Positions 1 through 6,881 of a stretch of 14,790 nt of DNA are shown piece by piece; the stretch's first letter is position 1; each line of letters begins with the position of its first letter. Source of the stretch: Thermoflexales bacterium (GTDB taxonomy: Bacteria; Chloroflexota; Anaerolineae; J036; Brachytrichaceae); the NCBI GenBank assembly GCA_017998555.1, contig JAGOCU010000025.1, positions 1 to 14,790 on the forward strand. Reading direction: 5' to 3'. A model generated the notes under the pieces. That model ran no database searches, was not told the origin of the DNA, and saw only the letters and a program-made list of their open reading frames with translations. A program made the position numbers and the translations under genes.

Positions 1-1313
1 ACATCAAACCCGCGCCCATCGTCGGCGATGGTCAGCGTCAAGGCCCCCTGGGTACTGCTCAGCTCGACCAGCACCCGCCGGGCATCGCCATGCCGCAGCG
101 CGTTCGCGATGGCTTCCTGGGCGATGCGATAGAGGGCGAGCTCGACCTCGGGCGCCTGCCGCGTGATGTCACCGGCGCACTCGAACGAGACGCGCACCGG
201 CGGCGAACGTTGGGCGCTGAGCTCGTCGGTCTCGAGGGCCAGGCGCTCCAGCGCGCTCATCAGGCCGGCTTCCTCGAGATAGATCGGGCGCAACCCGCGG
301 CTGATCCGCCGCACATCGTCGATCATGCGCTGGGCGTGATCGCGCAGCTCGCCCAGCCGGGCCTGGGCCGGCGCTTTCGCGGGCAGCATTGCCTTGAGCA
401 GTTGCGCGCGCTGGGCCAGGGCGACCAGGTTCTGAATCGTGTCGTCGTGCAGCTCATGGGCCAGGCGGGCGCGCTCGCTCTCCTGGGCGCGCATGACCGC
501 CTGGGCGTGCGCGCGCAGGCTGCGCTGATCGGTCTGGATCCGGGCCGCCATCTTCTCCAGGGTCGCCCCCAGGTCTTTGATCTCCTGAATCCCATCCCGA
601 TGCGGCCCGCGGGCCAGGGCGTCGAGATCGCCCTCTTCCACCCGTTGGGCCGCGGCCTGAAGCTGCTGCAGCGGCCGCACGATCCGGCGCAGCCCGAGTG
701 TGATCGCAAGCGCAGTCAGCAGGGCCACCGGCAGCAGTATGAGCGGCGCGGCCAGCGAGAAACGCATCATCGGGTCGAGGACGGCCTCCCAGGGCTCCTC
801 GAGGATCACGCCGAGCGGCTCGCTCCCCGGCGCCAGGCGCAAGCGGGCGAACGACACCACGTGCTCCTCGCCCGAAGCCGGATCGTTCTGGTAGACCGTG
901 CCCTCCTGGCCATCCAACGCCGGCAACACACCTGCGTGCGTGGCCACGTTCGCGCCGACCCGGGCGGGGTTGGTGTGGACGATGACGGTCCCGGACCGGT
1001 CGAAGACATAGGCATCGACCCGGTGCTGGCCACCCATCGGATTGACCAGCGCATCCAGAGCGCCCGGGGTCAGGCAGGCGCGGGCGCGATCGGCCGAAGG
1101 GGCGTTGTTTGGCGCCGCGCACGCCCGCAGCGCATCGCTCAAGACAATCGAAGTGGCCACAATCGCCCGGTTGTCGCGCTCGCCCACCATCGTGCGCATG
1201 GCTTGTTGGTGAGCGGCCAGCGCGCCAAACGACACGGCCGACAGCACCAGGGTCAACGGCAGCAGCGTGACCAGCAGGAGTTGGGCGGAGAATCCCCGCA
1301 GCAGTCGTTGCAT
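1..1313 (-). CDS. Sensor histidine kinase, NarX/DegS type (HisKA_3), C-terminus beyond window
   Basis: Membrane sensor kinase that would phosphorylate the NarL-type regulator encoded just upstream. About 437 residues are visible. Membrane segments lie near residues 11-34 and 187-208 and enclose an extracytoplasmic sensor domain of about 150 residues (35-185, Cache-like in size and position). A HAMP linker follows (about 209-261), then a HisKA_3 dimerisation domain with the motif HELHDD (phosphoacceptor His about 289), and a GHKL ATPase domain with an N-box (about 396-408) and a G1 box DDGRGF at the window edge. The ATG at 1313 is separated by one base from the regulator's TGA stop, so the two are translationally coupled. 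The last few dozen residues (G2 box) lie outside. The signal cannot be told from sequence. Family is secure; partner assignment follows from adjacency. Confidence 0.93.
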   Translation of the reverse strand, partial: MQRLLRGFSAQLLLVTLLPLTLVLSAVSFGALAAHQQAMRTMVGERDNRAIVATSIVLSDALRACAAPNNAPSADRARACLTPGALDALVNPMGGQHRVDAYVFDRSGTVIVHTNPARVGANVATHAGVLPALDGQEGTVYQNDPASGEEHVVSFARLRLAPGSEPLGVILEEPWEAVLDPMMRFSLAAPLILLPVALLTALAITLGLRRIVRPLQQLQAAAQRVEEGDLDALARGPHRDGIQEIKDLGATLEKMAARIQTDQRSLRAHAQAVMRAQESERARLAHELHDDTIQNLVALAQRAQLLKAMLPAKAPAQARLGELRDHAQRMIDDVRRISRGLRPIYLEEAGLMSALERLALETDELSAQRSPPVRVSFECAGDITRQAPEVELALYRIAQEAIANALRHGDARRVLVELSSTQGALTLTIADDGRGFD

Positions 1314-1314
1314 C

Positions 1315-1965
1315 TCACTCTTGCGAAATTAGGCCCAGCCGAATGCCGATCATCACGGCCTCGGTCCGGCTGCTGGCGCTCAGCTTTTCGAAGATGTTGG
1401 CGATGTGGGCCTGCACGGTCCGATCGCTGATATCCAGCCGGGCCGCGATAGCCTTGTTGGTCTGCCCCTGGGCCATCAAGCGCAGCACCTCGCGTTCGCG
1501 GGGTGAGACCTCGGCTTGCGGCTGCCCGCCCGGGCCGCCCGCACTCAGGGTGCGGGCCAGGATCTGAGTCAGGCCCTCGTCCAATGCCAGCCGGCCGGCC
1601 CGAACCGTCACCACGGCCTTGATCAGATCGGCCGGAGCGGCGGTCTTGAGCACATACCCATTCGCGCCGGCCTGCAACGCGCTCATCACATACGGGTCAT
1701 CATCGTAGGCTGAGACCATCAAAATGGCGCAGGGCAGTTTCTCGGCCCGAATCCGGCGGGCGGTCTCGATGCCGTTCAGCCGCGGCATCTGTACGTCCAG
1801 CAGCACCACATCCGGGAGCAGCGTCCGCGCCATTTCCAGCGCCTGCTCGCCGTCGGTCGCCTCACCGACGATCTCCATCCGTGGATCGGTCTCGAGATAC
1901 TCGCGGATGCCCTTGCGGACCATGCCGTGGTCATCGGCCAGGATGAGTCTGATTCGCGGTTGCAT
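1315..1965 (-). CDS. Response regulator, NarL/FixJ family
   Basis: Cytoplasmic DNA-binding response regulator of 216 residues, the usual length. The receiver domain has the acidic pair D11-D12, phosphoacceptor D57 (LLDVQMP), S85 and K107. After a short Gly/Pro linker, a LuxR-type helix-turn-helix spans about residues 152-212 (SPREREVLRLMAQG, then TNKAIAARL and RTVQAHIANI). It is first in a two-gene unit with the histidine kinase at 1313. The ATG at 1965 has a purine-rich ribosome site (GAAGAG) a few bases upstream. It lies 81 bp downstream of copA with a strong hairpin between, so it may be read through from copA or use its own promoter. A copper role is possible only by proximity; targets are unknown. 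Confidence 0.93.
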   Translation of the reverse strand: MQPRIRLILADDHGMVRKGIREYLETDPRMEIVGEATDGEQALEMARTLLPDVVLLDVQMPRLNGIETARRIRAEKLPCAILMVSAYDDDPYVMSALQAGANGYVLKTAAPADLIKAVVTVRAGRLALDEGLTQILARTLSAGGPGGQPQAEVSPREREVLRLMAQGQTNKAIAARLDISDRTVQAHIANIFEKLSASSRTEAVMIGIRLGLISQE

Positions 1966-1983
1966 GTCTCTTCGTCATCAGTC

Positions 1984-2030
1984 TTGGTAAGGGATATCCA
2001 CCGGCGGAGCCGGTGGATATCCCTTACCAA
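1984..2030. repeat. 47-bp hairpin repeat after copA
   Basis: A perfect 22-bp inverted repeat (arms 1984-2005 and 2009-2030) with a 3-base loop (GGA). It starts 17 bases after the copA stop. No T-tract follows on the minus strand, so it is not a classical intrinsic terminator. It could stabilise the 3' end of the copA mRNA or be a REP-like element. Its arms contain GGATATCC, and GATATCC recurs in the palindrome at 4645-4698. Confidence 0.85.
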
Positions 2031-2046
2031 ATGAGTCGTCGGGCTT

Positions 2047-4554
2047 CTAGTCTAGCCGCGCCCGTCGGAGCAGGACCGCGTTCACGGCCACAAGGATCGA
2101 AGATCCGGACATTAACAGCGCGCCGATCGCGGGCTGGAGATAGATTCCCCACTGCGGATACAGCAGGCCGGCCGCGACCGGGATGGCCAGGCTGTTATAG
2201 CCCACCGCCCAGGCCAGATTCTGCTTCATCTTGCCGAGCGTGGCTCGGCCAAGCCGGATTGCGCGCGCGACGTCGACTGGATCCGAGCGCATCAGCACCA
2301 CATCGGCGGTTTCGACCGCCACATCCGTGCCCGCCCCGATCGCGATCCCGACATCGGCCTGGGCCAGCGCCGGCGCATCGTTGATCCCGTCGCCCACCAT
2401 CGCCACCTTCTTGCCCTGGGCTTGCAGCTCGCGCACTTTGTCGGCCTTCTGCCCGGGTAGGACTTGCGCAATGACATGGGTGATGCCCAGATCGGCTGCG
2501 ATGCGCGCGGCGGTCTCGGCGTTGTCGCCGGTGAGCATGACGACCTCGACCCCCAGGCCGGTCAGGTCGCGCACGGCCTGGGCGCTCGTCGGGCGGGGCG
2601 CGTCGGCCACAGCAAATAGCGCTTCGGCGCGTCCATCGACCGCCATGTGGATGACGGTGCGCCCGCCGCTTGCGAGCGTCGCCGCCCGCGGCCCGAGATC
2701 GTTCAAGGCGATTCCGTCCTCGGCGAACAGCGCGGCGTTTCCAATCAGCACGGTGTGGCCCGCGCCGATCTCACCCACGTGTACGCGCAGGCCCTTGCCC
2801 GCGACGGCCTCGAAGCCATGCGCCTCGGTAATGACCAGCGACTTGCCTTGTGCCGCTTGAAGAATGGCCTGGGCCAATGGGTGCTCGCTGCTTTTCTCGG
2901 CCGCTGCCGCCAGCGCGAGGAGCTGATCGGGCGCGAAGGCGCTTCCGCTCGCGACGGCAATGTCGACCAGTTTCGGCTCGCCCAGGGTGAGTGTGCCGGT
3001 CTTGTCCAGGATCACCGTGTCCAGCTTTGCGGCGGCTTCGAGCGCGGCGGCATCCTTGAACAGAATGCCATGCCGGGCGCCCAGCCCGGTGCCCACCGCG
3101 ATGGCCGTGGGCGTGGCCAGCCCGAGCGCATCCGGGCAGGTGATCACAACGACGGTGATCGCGAACGTGAGCGAGAACACCAGCCGGTCGGCGTCGGCTG
3201 GCATAAAGCGGGCCGCCAATACGAAGTACCACAGCAGAAACGTCAGGATCCCGCCGATCACAGCCACCAGGACCAGGTAATGGGCGGCTCGGTCGGCCAG
3301 GCGCTGGGCGGGTGCCTTGCTGTTCTGGGCCGCGGCCACGAGCCGCACGATCTGGGCCAGAGCCGTATCAGCCCCGACCTTTGTGGCCCGAAACGTGAAG
3401 GCGCCGGTCTTGTTCAGGGTCGCGCCGATGACGGTCGCGCCGGCCGTCTTCTTTACCGGCTGCGACTCGCCCGTGAGCGCGCTCTCGTCGACGCTCGACT
3501 CGCCCTCGACAACCAGGCCGTCGACGGCGATCTTCTCGCCGGGTTTCACCCGCACCAAATCGCCGACGATGAGCTGCTCGGCCGGAATCTGAGTCTCGAC
3601 GCCATCGCGCACGACCGTGGCCGTGGCGGGCGCGAGGCGGAGCAGGGTCTCGATCGACTGGTTCGCGCTGCGGCGCGAGCGCATTTCCATCCAGTGCCCG
3701 AACAGGACAAAGGTGGTCAGCATGGCAGCGGCCTCGTAGAAGACCGTACCGTCGAAGAGAAACGTCGCTGCGACCGAGAAGACGTAGCCGGTCAGCACGC
3801 TGAGCGAGACCAGCACGCTCATGTTGAGCACGCCCTGGCGCAGGCCGTTGCGCGCGCCAACGTAAAATGGCCATGCTCCGTAGAGGACGATGGGCGTGGT
3901 CAGCGCAAAGCCGAACAGCTTGTCGCTCAGGCCGAATGGAAGCTGGATGTGGATGCCCAGAATCTGGGTGGCGAGATGCGACAGAAGAAAGACGGGGATG
4001 GTGAGGGCCAGGGCGACGAAGAAGCGCCCGCGCATGTCGCGCTCCATGTCTGCCGCGGTCATGCCGGGCCGGCCGCCGTGGGCGCTGTGGTCCTCCATCG
4101 CGCCGGCGGGCATGGCGTGGCCGGCGTGGGCGCTGTGGTCCATCGCCGCGGGCGCGGGCATCGCGTGGGCGCTGTGATCAACCGCCGCGGGCGCGGGCAT
4201 GGCCTTGCCGGCATGGGCGCTGTGGTCCATCGCCGCGGGCGCCGGCATGGCCTGGCCGGCATGGGCGCTGTGGTCCATCGCCGCGGGCGCCGGCATGACA
4301 TGGCCGGCATGGCCCATTCCCATATGATCGGGCGCCGTTTCGCCGCGGCACACATAGCCGCAGTCACGCGTTGCTTCTCGTAGTTGGGCAAGCGAGACGA
4401 GCGCCTCGTCGTAGTGGACGGTCGCCGTCTCATTGATGGGGTTGGCGTTCACGTGATGGACGCCGGACAGCTTCATCACCGCGCGCTCGACGTTGCGGGC
4501 GCAGCCGGCGGTCAGCATGCCGCCGACGGTCAGGGTTGTTTCTTTCATTGCCAT
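2047..4554 (-). CDS. copA: Copper-type P1B ATPase with His/Met-rich N-terminal repeats
   Basis: ATP-driven exporter of heavy-metal cations, most likely Cu(I), across the cytoplasmic membrane; 835 residues. Order: heavy-metal-associated domain (1-70), His/Met repeat tail (87-160), eight predicted membrane helices, actuator loop with TGES (371-374), phosphorylation motif DKTGTLT (D527), SEHP motif (H558-P559), and hinge GDGIND (721-726). TM7 has YN (786-787) and TM8 has M-SS (815-819), as in Cu(I) pumps. Two oddities: the metal motif of the first domain reads GMLTAGC, so the first Cys of CxxC is Thr, and the TM6 motif is CPD (473-475) instead of CPC. The start at 4554 is chosen over the in-frame ATG at 4614 because AGAGGA lies at ribosome-site distance and the domain begins here. 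An imperfect operator-like palindrome lies 53 bp upstream. Copper is inferred from family and neighbours; the CPD makes specificity less certain. Confidence 0.93.
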   Translation of the reverse strand: MAMKETTLTVGGMLTAGCARNVERAVMKLSGVHHVNANPINETATVHYDEALVSLAQLREATRDCGYVCRGETAPDHMGMGHAGHVMPAPAAMDHSAHAGQAMPAPAAMDHSAHAGKAMPAPAAVDHSAHAMPAPAAMDHSAHAGHAMPAGAMEDHSAHGGRPGMTAADMERDMRGRFFVALALTIPVFLLSHLATQILGIHIQLPFGLSDKLFGFALTTPIVLYGAWPFYVGARNGLRQGVLNMSVLVSLSVLTGYVFSVAATFLFDGTVFYEAAAMLTTFVLFGHWMEMRSRRSANQSIETLLRLAPATATVVRDGVETQIPAEQLIVGDLVRVKPGEKIAVDGLVVEGESSVDESALTGESQPVKKTAGATVIGATLNKTGAFTFRATKVGADTALAQIVRLVAAAQNSKAPAQRLADRAAHYLVLVAVIGGILTFLLWYFVLAARFMPADADRLVFSLTFAITVVVITCPDALGLATPTAIAVGTGLGARHGILFKDAAALEAAAKLDTVILDKTGTLTLGEPKLVDIAVASGSAFAPDQLLALAAAAEKSSEHPLAQAILQAAQGKSLVITEAHGFEAVAGKGLRVHVGEIGAGHTVLIGNAALFAEDGIALNDLGPRAATLASGGRTVIHMAVDGRAEALFAVADAPRPTSAQAVRDLTGLGVEVVMLTGDNAETAARIAADLGITHVIAQVLPGQKADKVRELQAQGKKVAMVGDGINDAPALAQADVGIAIGAGTDVAVETADVVLMRSDPVDVARAIRLGRATLGKMKQNLAWAVGYNSLAIPVAAGLLYPQWGIYLQPAIGALLMSGSSILVAVNAVLLRRARLD
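4075..4296 (-). repeat. In-frame ~48-bp tandem repeats coding MPAPAAMDHSAHAG units in copA
   Basis: Five tandem units inside copA, each about 16 residues (the third 13, the last 15), with consensus AMPAPAAMDHSAHAGx. Each unit supplies Met, Asp, His and His as likely metal ligands. The DNA copies are nearly identical, so recent expansion or contraction by slippage is likely. They lie between the degenerate metal-binding domain and the first membrane helix. Confidence 0.95.
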
Positions 4555-4606
4555 TGAGTTTTCCTCTTTCTCGATACAGCTTACAGAGGAAACCTTAGGC
4601 GCGCCA

Positions 4607-4622
4607 TGGGCCATTGTGCCTA
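4607..4622 (-). promoter_or_regulatory. Imperfect operator-like palindrome upstream of copA
   Basis: On the minus strand it reads TAGGCACAATGGCCCA and matches the 12 fixed bases of TAGGCA-N4-TGCCTA at 10 of 12 positions. The exact motif stands before the PCYCGC-led block and before the cytochrome c gene. It lies 53-68 bp upstream of the copA start, a plausible operator position. The assignment is by comparison within this window only. Confidence 0.45.
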
Positions 4623-4644
4623 GCGCTCCTAACAGAACGTTATT

Positions 4645-4698
4645 CGGGAGTGATATCCCCCGCCCCGGCGTACGCCGGGGCGGGGGATATCACTCCCG
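4645..4698. repeat. 54-bp perfect palindrome between DUF2933-like gene and copA
   Basis: Two 26-base arms meet at a central TA with no mismatch (arms 4645-4670 and 4673-4698). The right arm includes the last codons and the stop codon of the small membrane protein gene on the minus strand. No T-tract follows on that strand. Probably a REP-like or mRNA 3'-end hairpin. It shares GATATCC with the hairpin at 1984-2030. Confidence 0.85.
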
Positions 4699-4908
4699 CT
4701 GGCCGCCGTGGTTGCGCATCATCCACACGTGCATGAGGAGACAAAGGGCCAGAGGCGCGAACGGCAGCAGCGTCGTAATCGCTTGCGGTGCGAATGCGAG
4801 CAAGGTGATCGCGACGATCGCGACCGCCACGAGGATTGCGGCCAGGATCAGCCATTTGAGATTCGGGCGGAGCCGAAGTTGAAGGGTTCGAAATGTGTCA
4901 GTGGTCAT
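4690..4908 (-). CDS. Small membrane protein, DUF2933-like
   Basis: A 72-residue protein with a short basic cytoplasmic start and two hydrophobic segments (about residues 19-41 and 44-66), ending LLMHVWMMRNHGGQRE. The Leu/Cys/Met-rich second helix followed by a His/Gly tail resembles DUF2933 proteins, small membrane proteins found often in copper and heavy-metal clusters; their function is not established. The ATG at 4908 is preferred to the upstream in-frame start at 5085 because the longer form would run back into the Met-rich gene and adds a low-complexity basic leader; AAAGAG lies close before 4908. It sits between the Met-rich protein and copA. The stop codon is inside a 54-bp palindrome. 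Metal contact through the terminal Met/His residues is inferred. Confidence 0.7.
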   Translation of the reverse strand: MTTDTFRTLQLRLRPNLKWLILAAILVAVAIVAITLLAFAPQAITTLLPFAPLALCLLMHVWMMRNHGGQRE

Positions 4909-4930
4909 AGCTCTTTCAGTGAATCGTTCA

Positions 4931-4958
4931 CGGGCCCGAACAGGAGGACTCGGGCCCG
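4931..4958. repeat. Inverted repeat between Met-rich gene and DUF2933-like gene
   Basis: Nine-bp perfect arms (CGGGCCCGA and its complement, 4931-4939 and 4950-4958) around a 10-base loop, beginning 24 bases after the Met-rich gene stop. A second small inverted repeat, GTGAA-TCG-TTCAC (4919-4931), adjoins it. There is no T-tract, so partial termination or transcript protection is possible but unproven. Confidence 0.6.
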
Positions 4959-4982
4959 CGAAACCAGGAGAAGGGGAAACGT

Positions 4983-5588
4983 TTACTTGGCGGGTTCCGA
5001 GTCGGGTTGCATGTGACCCGGCTTCTGCGACATTCGAGCCATGTGCGCCTGCATCGCGCCTGCGTTGCCGGCCGCATCGAGGCACTCTTGCTTGTCGGCG
5101 GCGCTCATGTCGGCGGAGTCCATCATGGCGCTCATGTCGCCGGACTTCATCATGACGCCCATGTCGGCGGAGTCCATCATGGCGCCCATGTCGCCGGACT
5201 TCATCATGGCTTTCATGTCGTCCGACTTCATCATGGCTTTCATGTCGCCTGACTTCATCATGGCTTTCATGTCGCCTGACTTCATCATGGCGCTCATGTC
5301 GCCTGACTTCATCATGTCGCTCATGTTGGCCGAGTTCGTCATGTCGCTCATGTTGGCCGAGTTCGTCATGTCGCCCATATACGGCAGCGTGCCCGTATAG
5401 ATGTTTGCGCTTCCGGCGGTTGCCATGTGATGGCTCGCATGGTCGGCCGGCATGGCGCCGCCATCGGTCTGGGTCACCTGCGCGACCGGCGGAGCCGGAG
5501 GCGAAGATGCCCTGGCAAATTGCCAGATTCCGAGCCCGGCGGCCGCAGCGACCACCGCGATGAGGGGTTTGAGAAGATTTCGGTCCAT
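4983..5588 (-). CDS. Secreted protein with ten 9-residue Met-rich repeats
   Basis: Predicted exported protein of 201 residues. A hydrophobic segment (about 5-25) followed by FARASS looks like a signal peptide with an A-x-A cleavage site, though it could stay as an anchor. A His/Met stretch (MPADHASHHM) precedes ten tandem units at residues 70-159, typically DMKAMMKSG, each with three Met in an MxxMM arrangement in the later units. The tail has one Cys and more Met and His. MxxM clusters in Ctr1 and PcoC-type proteins bind Cu(I), so extracytoplasmic copper buffering is the likely job; this is inference, since no named family was recognised. The ATG at 5588 is chosen because AAAGGA stands 8 bases upstream. 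It follows the two-component pair and has OmpR-type repeats in its leader region. Confidence 0.88.
   Translation of the reverse strand: MDRNLLKPLIAVVAAAAGLGIWQFARASSPPAPPVAQVTQTDGGAMPADHASHHMATAGSANIYTGTLPYMGDMTNSANMSDMTNSANMSDMMKSGDMSAMMKSGDMKAMMKSGDMKAMMKSDDMKAMMKSGDMGAMMDSADMGVMMKSGDMSAMMDSADMSAADKQECLDAAGNAGAMQAHMARMSQKPGHMQPDSEPAK
5112..5381 (-). repeat. 27-bp tandem coding repeats (Met-rich units)
   Basis: Ten consecutive 27-bp units encode residues 70-159 of the Met-rich protein. The central units differ by only one or a few bases, whereas the two N-terminal ones (NMSDMTNSA type) and the D-rich ones (DMGAMMDSA) differ more. Copy number probably varies between strains. Confidence 0.95.
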
Positions 5589-5677
5589 TTTGTTTTTCCT
5601 TTCGGGATGACGGTTCGTCCGAGTTGGGCGCGTCATGATCCGATACACAACAGTCTGCGGCCTGTCGATATCGCTAT

Positions 5678-5706
5678 GAAGAAGGTTGGATGAAGATCTG
5701 ATGAAG
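5678..5706 (-). promoter_or_regulatory. OmpR/PhoB-type direct-repeat box upstream of Met-rich gene
   Basis: On the minus strand three 7-bp repeats, CTTCATC, CTTCATC and CTTCTTC, are separated by 4-bp spacers (AGAT, CAAC), an 11-bp period as in PhoB boxes. They lie 15-43 bp past the stop of the sensor kinase and 90-118 bp before the Met-rich start. The nearby OmpR-family regulator is the obvious candidate binder; this is inferred. No convincing -10 hexamer was identified after the box. Confidence 0.6.
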
Positions 5707-5720
5707 CTCGCGGGGCTGCG

Positions 5721-6881
5721 CTATTGCGCTGGGCCGGCGCCGGCCCATGGACGAGAGGACGCTGACAGCGGGAGGGCAAATTCAAACGTGCTGCCTTGGC
5801 CATCGCCCATGCTGAACGCGCCAATACGGCCGCCATGGGCATCAACAAGGTGACGTGAAATTGTGAGCCCGATACCGCTTCCGCCGCCTGCCCGCGAGCG
5901 CGATTTGTCCACCCGGTAAAATCGCTCAAATACGTGCGGCAAATGTTCGGGCGAAATGCCGATGCCGGTGTCGCGGACCTCGACCCGCAATTCATGGCGG
6001 TCGGCCCGAGCGCGGACGGTGACCTGTCCACCCGATGGCGTGTAGTGAAGCGCATTGCCCAGCAGATTCACCAGAACCTGGGTAATACGGTGCGCGTCGA
6101 TCCGCACAGTGGGCAAATCCGGTGGCGCGTCCACGCGCAGTGTTACGGACTTGCCGTCGTACTGTAACTGCAACCGCTTTGCGGCCGCGATGATGGGATC
6201 GGCGATGTTGACCGTGCGCAGATCGAGCGTCACTTGCCCGGCTTCCGCCCTGGATAACTCCTCGAGATCCATCACAAGCCGCTGAAGGCGTGCCAATTCG
6301 CGCTGCATCTCCAGCAGCGCATTTGCATCCCAGGGTAGCACGCCATCCAGCATGCCCTGCGCCTGTAATTGCAGGGTCGAAAGCGGCGTCCGCAGCTCAT
6401 GGGCGACAGTGCCGATCAGTTCAACTCGCCGTTGTTCCGTCTGTTCCAACTGGCGCGCCATCTGGTTAAAGGACAGGGCCAGCTCTCCAATCTCATCGCC
6501 GGACGTCTCCGGCACACGGTGGCCATAGCTGCCGGCGGCAATACCGCGGCTGGCAACTGTTACGGCGCGTACGGGCAGCGCAATGCGCCGGGCGATGATG
6601 ACGCTCACCACCAGCGTCACGCTGGCCGAGACTACACCGCCGATCAGCAGCGCCTCGTTCACGGTTGCCATCACGTTGGCCCGCAGATCGCTCATCATGC
6701 CGCCCATCGCGACGTCGTAGCCATGAAGATCTGCCGTATTCGTCATGTGGCGGTCCAGTGCGCCGGGTGCGCTGAGCTGGGCCACGGTTGCCATGGCCGC
6801 AAGGGTGACCGCGGCGACGGCGAGATAGGACGCCAGCAACCTGGCCAACAAGCTGCGCCGAAGGAATGCAAGGGCTTTCAT
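5721..6881 (-). CDS. Sensor histidine kinase, copper-cluster two-component pair
   Basis: Membrane histidine kinase of 386 residues, expected to sense an extracytoplasmic signal and phosphorylate the regulator encoded upstream. Membrane segments at about 13-35 and 77-97 enclose a very short sensor loop of roughly 40 residues that contains His and several Met (H45, M46, M59, M62, M63), which could contact copper. HAMP (98-150) is followed by HisKA with HELRTP (H161), an N-box (VLVNLLGNALHYTP), G1 DTGIGI, an F-box and a GSGIGL lid, all intact. The ATG at 6881 overlaps the regulator's stop by four bases (ATGA). Downstream comes the Met-rich protein with an OmpR-type box between. It resembles CusS/CopS-type kinases in layout; copper as signal is inferred from context. 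Confidence 0.92.
   Translation of the reverse strand: MKALAFLRRSLLARLLASYLAVAAVTLAAMATVAQLSAPGALDRHMTNTADLHGYDVAMGGMMSDLRANVMATVNEALLIGGVVSASVTLVVSVIIARRIALPVRAVTVASRGIAAGSYGHRVPETSGDEIGELALSFNQMARQLEQTEQRRVELIGTVAHELRTPLSTLQLQAQGMLDGVLPWDANALLEMQRELARLQRLVMDLEELSRAEAGQVTLDLRTVNIADPIIAAAKRLQLQYDGKSVTLRVDAPPDLPTVRIDAHRITQVLVNLLGNALHYTPSGGQVTVRARADRHELRVEVRDTGIGISPEHLPHVFERFYRVDKSRSRAGGGSGIGLTISRHLVDAHGGRIGAFSMGDGQGSTFEFALPLSASSRPWAGAGPAQ

Noticed and set aside
90..1430. Long plus-strand frame of 446 codons
   Set aside because: It lies opposite the intact sensor kinase and part of the regulator; its product is Arg/Gln/His-rich with no domain, typical of antisense frames in GC-rich DNA.
1984..2030. 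Hairpins at 1984, 4645, 4931 and 13506 as intrinsic terminators
   Set aside because: None is followed by a clear T-tract on the transcribed minus strand, so they are listed as repeats or structures only.
2647..4383. Long plus-strand frame of 578 codons opposite copA
   Set aside because: copA motifs are complete on the minus strand; the plus frame has no recognisable domain and mirrors the copA repeats.
4555..4614. Upstream in-frame ATG at 4614 as the copA start
   Set aside because: The ATG at 4554 has a good ribosome site and the metal-binding domain begins there; the extra 20 residues would run through the likely ribosome site and promoter region.
4909..5085. Extended N-terminus (start 5085) for the DUF2933-like protein
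   Set aside because: It would overlap the Met-rich gene and adds a low-complexity Arg-rich leader; the ATG at 4908 gives a normal small membrane protein.
5112..5381. Regular 27-bp repeats resembling a CRISPR array
   Set aside because: The units are contiguous without unique spacers, stay in frame and encode Met-rich peptides.
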